From: Bartonella grahamii ATCC 700132
Lineage (GTDB): Bacteria; Pseudomonadota; Alphaproteobacteria; Rhizobiales; Rhizobiaceae
NCBI RefSeq assembly: GCF_000518085.1
Contig: NZ_JACX01000015.1
Coordinates: forward strand, 1-42,957
DNA length: 42,957 nt
Direction: 5' to 3'
Within the stretch, counting starts at the first letter, position 1. The number at the start of each line of letters is the position of its first letter. Shown in pieces: positions 38,801 to 42,957 of this stretch. The position numbers and the translations under genes are program-made. The notes under the pieces are model-generated. The model did not search any database, had not been told where the DNA came from, and worked only from the letters and a program-made list of their open reading frames with translations.

Positions 38801-38835
38801 CTGTAGTTTATATGCTACAGAATAAATAATGTCAA
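38801..38835 (-). promoter_or_regulatory. Promoter and operator of the second toxin, leaderless layout
   Basis: Minus strand: TTGACA (38835-38830), exactly 17 bases, TATAAA (38812-38807), then six bases and the ATG at 38800. Start of transcription is expected on the A of the ATG. The palindrome CTGTAG-N8-CTACAG (38801-38820) covers the -10 box and would be the operator. Confidence 0.75.
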
Positions 38836-38883
38836 ATACATTCTTTTGTTCCAATGAAAAAGCGACATGAGTTTTAACAAGCT

Positions 38884-38947
38884 ATCTTTCCGAATGGGAA
38901 AGATGTCAATTTTTTAATCCAGCTCTGCTTTTTGCGGGGCTTTTTTT
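38884..38947 (+). terminator. Two stacked terminators before the lysozyme
   Basis: First: ATCTTTCC (38884-38891) with GGAAAGAT (38897-38904), six T at 38910-38915. Second: AGCTCTGC (38921-38928) with GCGGGGCT (38934-38941), loop of five T, then T7 at 38941-38947. They end transcription from the left, or act as an attenuator for the second lysis cassette, whose start codon follows 13 bases later. Confidence 0.7.
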
Positions 38948-38959
38948 ATGGAGAATCAT

Positions 38960-39622
38960 ATGCGAAAAATATCATCAGAAGGACTAGCACTTATCAAACA
39001 ATGGGAAGGTTTGCGTTTGAACGCCTATAAAGATGCCATTGGGGTGTGGACAATAGGTTATGGACATACAAACAGTGCTGGAAAGCCTTTTATTTACGAA
39101 GGCATGACAATCACTGAAAAGCAAGCAGAAGAACTTCTTCGCCAAGACTTAAGACAATTTGAAAATGTCGTTGAACAAGCAGTTCAAGTTTCATTAACGG
39201 ATGAACAATTCGCGGCGTTAGTGTCCTTTTGCTATAATGTAGGAACAGATGCCTTTTGTAACTCGACACTATTAAAAAAGCTCAATCAAGGTGAATATGA
39301 AGCTGTCCCTGCAGAGCTACAGAAATGGACCAAAGCAGGCGGGAAGCGTCTTGAAGGTCTCGCACACCGGCGTGCGGCAGAAACAGGCTTATGGGCAAAA
39401 GGGGCTTATGTTTCCTCCAATTATCAAATAGTAGAAACGCAAGCACCAACGGGGGTTTTCAAAGCAGAAGCCCTTGCACCGATTATTGGCTCTTTTTCAG
39501 GTCTTGGTGGTTTGTTAGCAGGCAATGGACCAATCCAATGGGCATTGGCCACCATTATGATTTTAGCCGCATGTGCTGGCATTTTCTTTGTTGCTAAACG
39601 CTTTCAGGAGCACCGCCTATGA
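38960..39622 (+). CDS. GH24 lysozyme with C-terminal membrane anchor
   Basis: 220 residues from ATG 38960 (GGAG 6 bases upstream; the ATG at 38948 lies before the binding site). The T4-lysozyme triad is visible with exact spacing: E16 (KQWEGLRLNAYKD), D25 and T31 (VWTIGYGHT). Residues about 55-145 complete the GH24 fold. Unusually, after residue 165 the protein ends with a hydrophobic segment (WALATIMILAACAGIFFVA) and a basic tail KRFQEHRL, so it would be held in the membrane. No N-terminal signal. Second endolysin of the region. Confidence 0.9.
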   Translation: MRKISSEGLALIKQWEGLRLNAYKDAIGVWTIGYGHTNSAGKPFIYEGMTITEKQAEELLRQDLRQFENVVEQAVQVSLTDEQFAALVSFCYNVGTDAFCNSTLLKKLNQGEYEAVPAELQKWTKAGGKRLEGLAHRRAAETGLWAKGAYVSSNYQIVETQAPTGVFKAEALAPIIGSFSGLGGLLAGNGPIQWALATIMILAACAGIFFVAKRFQEHRL

Positions 39623-39846
39623 TCTTATGGTTGAAAAGAAACTTGATGCTAACAGGTGCGGCTTTAGCCGCTTTTTTTATTGCATTAGCTAGAGCATTTA
39701 CTCTTGGTAAAAAGAGTGAACAGCAAAAGCAAACAGAAAAAGCTTTAAAAGCAGCCACAACACGGCTTGAGGTAGAAAATGAAATTAATCAAAAAAGTGA
39801 TGCTGATGTGCGTGCTGCTCTCTCTGACTGGTTGCGCGACAAATAA
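39619..39846 (+). CDS. Inner-membrane spanin-like protein, cassette 2
   Basis: 75 residues: membrane segment LMLTGAALAAFFIALARAF, then a charged helix (KKSEQQKQTEKALKAATTRL). This is the i-spanin layout. The outer-membrane partner starts inside its 3' end in another frame. Coupled to the lysozyme by ATGA. Confidence 0.7.
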   Translation: MILWLKRNLMLTGAALAAFFIALARAFTLGKKSEQQKQTEKALKAATTRLEVENEINQKSDADVRAALSDWLRDK

Positions 39847-39985
39847 ATATGTTTCTTCTTGTGTTGGCTGGTTGCCAATTTATTTAAAACAGCAAGATCT
39901 GAACGCCATCAGTTCCAATTTAGCAAGAGAGATCTTAAAGCATAACAAGCAGGGCGAACGTGTGTGTGGGTGGAAACATGGCTAG
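39779..39985 (+). CDS. Outer-membrane spanin lipoprotein, cassette 2
   Basis: 68 residues with a lipoprotein signal, MKLIKKVMLMCVLLSLTGC, lipobox LTGC at Cys19. It overlaps the i-spanin frame by 68 bases. Mature part contains CVGWLPIYLKQQDLNAISSN, a pattern known from small phage lipoproteins near lysozymes. Confidence 0.75.
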   Translation: MKLIKKVMLMCVLLSLTGCATNKYVSSCVGWLPIYLKQQDLNAISSNLAREILKHNKQGERVCGWKHG

Positions 39986-40190
39986 AAAAAAAACACAAGA
40001 CGATATAGAGCTTACAGAAGCAGAAAAAGAAATACTTCAAGAAATCATCATGACCTACAAAAGTGTAAAAGTGATGTCTCGTTATACAAAATGGATTGTA
40101 CTCATTATACTCTTATTAGCGCTTGATTTTTCACGTATTATGGATGCGTTTGTAAGTATTTTTACACAAAAACCAAATATCCGACTCTAA
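39978..40190 (+). CDS. Small membrane protein, possible holin
   Basis: 70 residues from ATG 39978. Charged N-terminal helix (ELTEAEKEILQEIIMTYKSV), then one membrane segment (WIVLIILLLALDFSRIM) and a short tail. It ends the second lysis cassette and overlaps the spanin gene. A pinholin-type or regulatory role is possible. Confidence 0.55.
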   Translation: MARKKTQDDIELTEAEKEILQEIIMTYKSVKVMSRYTKWIVLIILLLALDFSRIMDAFVSIFTQKPNIRL

Positions 40191-40414
40191 ACATACTCTG
40201 AGACGCGCGAAATTCTTTAGAAAATGGTTTCTTAATTTTGCTCGTCTCATGGAGGCGATAGAGAATGCCTTCGCCCATTTAAAACAGTGGATTTCAAAAA
40301 TTAAAACTTCACCCCCTCCCCACTTTTGAGGCAGGGAAAGAGAGATTATACCGTAATCTATCCGCTAATCACTTGAGTGTTTCTTAGATACCTGAATCGA
40401 CAATAGACATATTA
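40191..40414. other. Gap between lysis cassette 2 and integrase
   Basis: No firm gene. A short frame (40250-40330) encodes MEAIENAFAHLKQWISKIK plus a few residues and has no clear binding site. The third C-rich hairpin (40315-40340, CCTCCCCACTTTTGAGGCA...) lies here, between convergent genes. Confidence 0.4.
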
Positions 40415-41572
40415 TCAAGCCTCTCCTGTTATAAATGAAGCCCACTGTTCCAAGAGAACATGTCGCTGTTCTAAAAAATCCGTTCGCATATAAGCTTTTG
40501 TCACTGAACTCCCAACTGAATGGGCAAGAACAGTTTCGGCAATCTCAAATGGTGTTGACGTTGTCTCTGCTATCCAATCCCGTAAGCTTGAACGAAAACC
40601 ATGGGGACGATAAGTCAAACCACAAACTGTCATATACTTTGCCATGGTGGCATCAGAAATGGGGTTGCCTTTAAGACCAGAAAAGAGAAAACCATTCTTT
40701 TCAAAGGGGAGAGTTTCTTCAATAACTCTCAAAGCTTCATCACTTAGTGGCACGCGAAAGTCTGAAACTTTCCCTACAATACCTTTCATGTTTTCTTTTG
40801 GTATTGTCCATATATTTTTGTCAATTTGTTCAAGGCGCAAATAGCGCAATGGATATGACCGTGCTCCCGTTAAAATGAGTAACTTCAGTGCTAAATTTGA
40901 AAGGATATCATCCTTTAAGTTTTGATAAAAAGCCGGAACTTCTTGCCATGGCATAGCAGGAATATTTGTTGATGTCGCACGTGGTTTTCCTAAAAGAGCG
41001 CGTGCTTTCATACAAGCCTGTAAATCAACATCTAAACCAAGAGCCGCAGCATATTTCAAACAAATATTGATACGGTTAAGTGCTTTTCGCGCTGTATCCG
41101 CTTTTTCATGCCAAAGGGGTGAGAGAACATTGCGAATAATATTGGCTGTTAATTTTTCTATAGGTAAATTACCTATGTGTGGAATAACATGCAACTCTAG
41201 TGGAGAAAACCAGCGACCGTTTTTGCCTTCATTTTTCAACTCTGCTTTTTTGCTTTCAAAAGCCGCTTTTGCAATTTCTTGAAAAATATTGCTTTGCTGT
41301 TTTAAAATAGTCTGTTCTCGAAAGACAATAGGATCATTGCCTTCTTTAAGAATATCACTATAATATCTTGTAAGCTCACGCGCTTCTTTTAAAGAGAGTT
41401 TCGTAACAGGACCAAGTCCCATTTCACGGCGCTTATTGTGGTGCGTATAGCGAAAAAACCAAGAGCGTGTATTGTCTTTTCGAACATTCAACCACAACCC
41501 TGCCCCGTCACAATATTTACCCTGCGGAGACGTCTTTACGAATGATGCTGATAACCGATGAATCGCCCTCAC
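40415..41572 (-). CDS. int: Tyrosine-type phage integrase
   Basis: 385 residues from GTG 41572 (in-frame stop just upstream). The N-terminus (DGAGLWLNVRKDNTRSWFFR, MGLGPVTKLSLKEARELTRY) is the DUF4102-type arm-binding domain of P4-like integrases. The catalytic domain has Arg in LTGARSYPLRYL, HGFRSSLRDW (H-x-x-R), AHSVGSS and the nucleophile Tyr in VTKAYMRTDF. It would insert DNA at a specific site, a job the Mu-like transposase makes unnecessary. All catalytic residues are present. Confidence 0.92.
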   Translation of the reverse strand: MRAIHRLSASFVKTSPQGKYCDGAGLWLNVRKDNTRSWFFRYTHHNKRREMGLGPVTKLSLKEARELTRYYSDILKEGNDPIVFREQTILKQQSNIFQEIAKAAFESKKAELKNEGKNGRWFSPLELHVIPHIGNLPIEKLTANIIRNVLSPLWHEKADTARKALNRINICLKYAAALGLDVDLQACMKARALLGKPRATSTNIPAMPWQEVPAFYQNLKDDILSNLALKLLILTGARSYPLRYLRLEQIDKNIWTIPKENMKGIVGKVSDFRVPLSDEALRVIEETLPFEKNGFLFSGLKGNPISDATMAKYMTVCGLTYRPHGFRSSLRDWIAETTSTPFEIAETVLAHSVGSSVTKAYMRTDFLEQRHVLLEQWASFITGEA

Positions 41573-41876
41573 TTAACGTCCCCTCTCGTCCACCTTTTCA
41601 AGCATTGCTCGTCCACCTTTTTGGGTCCACCTTTTAGACCACCTTTAATTTCTGATTTGAGATTTTTTCTTTAATACTTAATTTTTTTATTGAATCATAA
41701 AAAGCTATAAACATCAATATGCTCTTGCGCACCTTGATACAACTTGATTCTTGTTGCTAAAGCCTGATTCGCTCTCTGGGGGCACCATACTCTTTTTTAT
41801 CTAAAATAATTTATTGAGTTTCCATATGTTTTTTACAGTGAGGGATACGTAAATAAAAGTTGGGGAATAGGATTTT
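41573..41876. other. Gap between integrase and XRE regulator
   Basis: About 300 bases without a gene. Immediately upstream of the integrase it has four iterations of a TCCACCTTT word (listed separately); the rest is AT-rich with no structure I can defend. No tRNA gene and no clear attachment core were found. Confidence 0.5.
41589..41646. repeat. Four CCACCTTT iterons upstream of the integrase
   Basis: TCCACCTTTT at 41589, TCCACCTTTT at 41612, TCCACCTTTT at 41626, and ACCACCTTT at 41638, all in the same orientation; the spacings are 23, 14 and 12. They begin 17 bases before the integrase start codon. Arm-type integrase sites or an autoregulatory array are possible. Confidence 0.6.
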
Positions 41877-42251
41877 CTAACATTTCTCTATAAAGCACGC
41901 TTCGCACAATGTTTCTAATGTTTCTTTGAAGTCTGCTAACGCTTCTTGATGTAAGCCATCTAAAAGTCTCATAAACGCAACAATAGTTTCACGTTGCAAC
42001 GGAGTAGAAGACTTTATTATGATGCTTTTTCGACAAAAATAGGCTTCTTTTTTTAAGAGAGAAGCCATAGCTTTATCTAAACCATAAAGCTCTATGATCT
42101 TTTCCTCCAGTCCTACAGGAACAGATTTTTTGCCAATTTCTACAGAAGATAAAAATGCTACAGATATGTCTAATTTCTTAGCCATATCTAAAAGGCGTTC
42201 TGAGTGATCAACGCGAAGTTTACGTAAAATTTTACCAAAGGGTGTAAGCAT
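41877..42251 (-). CDS. XRE-family transcription regulator
   Basis: 124 residues. Helix-turn-helix in residues 8-60: GKILRKLRVDHSERLLDMAK, then KLDISVAFLSSVEIGKKSVP. The C-terminal half is helical. It is unlike the two repressors at the left end. It may control the integrase module or belong to an adjoining element. Confidence 0.8.
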   Translation of the reverse strand: MLTPFGKILRKLRVDHSERLLDMAKKLDISVAFLSSVEIGKKSVPVGLEEKIIELYGLDKAMASLLKKEAYFCRKSIIIKSSTPLQRETIVAFMRLLDGLHQEALADFKETLETLCEACFIEKC

Positions 42252-42315
42252 ATAAAAAGTCCTATTAGAGAAGAAATATTTCTTCTGATTCTAACAAATC
42301 TTTTTATGATTTTCC

Positions 42316-42957
42316 TCAATTATTGCGAATCAAGAGTTCTTTTCGGGGTATTTTTTTAGCCGTACCTGCTGCCCAAAGGGTCTCTAATTCTAAAAAGTCA
42401 AAATCCCTAAAAATCTCTCGAACCGCATCACAATCATTCAGACTCAAGACAAATTTACCTTGGATTCCTTTGAGAACTTTTGCCATGTTCACAAAATCAT
42501 CTTCAACAAAATTTCCAAAACTATAACACTTCTTCTTTACAAGATAAGGCGGGTCTAGGTAAAATAAACTGTCGGGTGCATCAAAAAGTTCAACAACCCG
42601 CTCCCACGACAAATTTAAGATTGTCGTATCAAGAAGCTTCTGTCTAACACGCCGCATCCTTGATAACAGCTTATCGGGATTAAACTCTGCCGTTCTTTTT
42701 CTTCCAAATCTAAAAGAAACATAATCTTTTTGCCCATACATCACACAACGTTGGAGAAACAAAAAACGTGCGGCTCTTTCAACTTTGGAGAGGCTCTCTG
42801 GTTCAATAGCCGCAAGTTCAAAAAACAACTGTCTTGAACAAACAAACCATTCTAGTCGTTTGGCTAAATCATCAAAGTCATTTTGAACACATTGAAACAG
42901 ATTCGTGATCTCTCCATTCAAATCATTAATCACGGAATATTTTGCTGGTCTTTTATT
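42316..42957 (-). CDS. D12-class adenine DNA methyltransferase, 5' end outside window
   Basis: About 213 residues are visible; the frame stays open to the window edge and reads NKRPAKYSVINDLNGEITN, matching residues that follow the SAM-binding FGG loop in Dam-like enzymes. The catalytic DPPY motif is in LFYLDPPYLVKK, followed by LSLNDCDAVREIF and WAAGTAKKIPRKELLI. It methylates adenine in DNA, in phages often as protection against restriction. The true start lies beyond 42957; a GTG at 42933 is not the start. Confidence 0.88.
   Translation of the reverse strand, partial: NKRPAKYSVINDLNGEITNLFQCVQNDFDDLAKRLEWFVCSRQLFFELAAIEPESLSKVERAARFLFLQRCVMYGQKDYVSFRFGRKRTAEFNPDKLLSRMRRVRQKLLDTTILNLSWERVVELFDAPDSLFYLDPPYLVKKKCYSFGNFVEDDFVNMAKVLKGIQGKFVLSLNDCDAVREIFRDFDFLELETLWAAGTAKKIPRKELLIRNN

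Noticed and set aside
42316..42933. Methylase starting at GTG 42933 as a complete gene
   Set aside because: The frame stays open to the window edge with family-typical residues, so the gene is cut by the window and not truncated there.

Overview
The window is an almost complete prophage region in a moderately AT-rich alphaproteobacterium. The protein families, the short dense operons and the left flank (the 3' end of a replicative helicase gene) suggest Bartonella or a close Rhizobiales relative. I infer this from familiarity with the families; no search was run.

Layout. Positions 1-173 hold the end of dnaB. Positions 174-797 are non-coding and carry arrays of 11-bp-phased repeats and inverted repeats, possibly the left end of the element. 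Positions 798-2388 form the lysogeny switch: two tandem paralogous XRE repressors on the minus strand, a 15-bp-arm operator, and a divergent Ner/Nlp-type regulator. Positions 2461-9966 are the early/middle operon of a Mu-like transposable phage: DnaA-domain-IV-like protein, ParB-like protein, MuA-type DDE transposase, MuB-type ATPase, DUF3164, gp16/DUF1018 and a Mor-family activator. Positions 10054-17093 hold lysis cassette 1 (GH19 endolysin, holin, nested spanins), then the packaging genes, portal and a MuF protein with a toxin-like C-terminus. Positions 17701-21512 are the Mu-like capsid genes. Positions 21509-29448 are the P2-like baseplate (V, W, J, I) and the fibre genes. Positions 29449-31951 are a cargo island: a HigBA toxin-antitoxin pair, an orphan Phd/YefM antitoxin, and an AntA antirepressor with a structured leader. 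Positions 31952-38106 are the P2-like tail (FI, FII, E with a -1 frameshift, T, U, X, D). Positions 38191-38800 hold a second toxin-antitoxin pair on the minus strand. Positions 38960-40190 are a second lysis cassette (GH24 lysozyme, spanin pair, small membrane protein). Positions 40415-42957 hold a tyrosine integrase, an XRE regulator and a truncated D12-class adenine methylase, all on the minus strand.

How it fits together. Transposase and ATPase would replicate the element. The Mor-like protein probably acts at a 17-bp palindrome found three times, just upstream of the lysis/packaging operon, of the protease/capsid operon, and of the cargo island. Head and packaging are Mu-type, while tail genes follow P2 gene order, so this is a chimeric myovirus-type phage. 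It also carries a tyrosine integrase, which a transposable phage should not need.

The most unusual signals are RNA- or DNA-structure elements: a duplicated cloverleaf-like element (17149-17392) whose base change keeps pairing only on the minus strand; a duplicated leader hairpin with a conserved loop and compensating stems (6440-6648); in-frame palindromes with covarying arms inside the parB-like and antA genes; a C4-like leader whose hairpin loop complements the antA ribosome binding site; and two toxin genes whose promoters would start transcription at the initiation codon.
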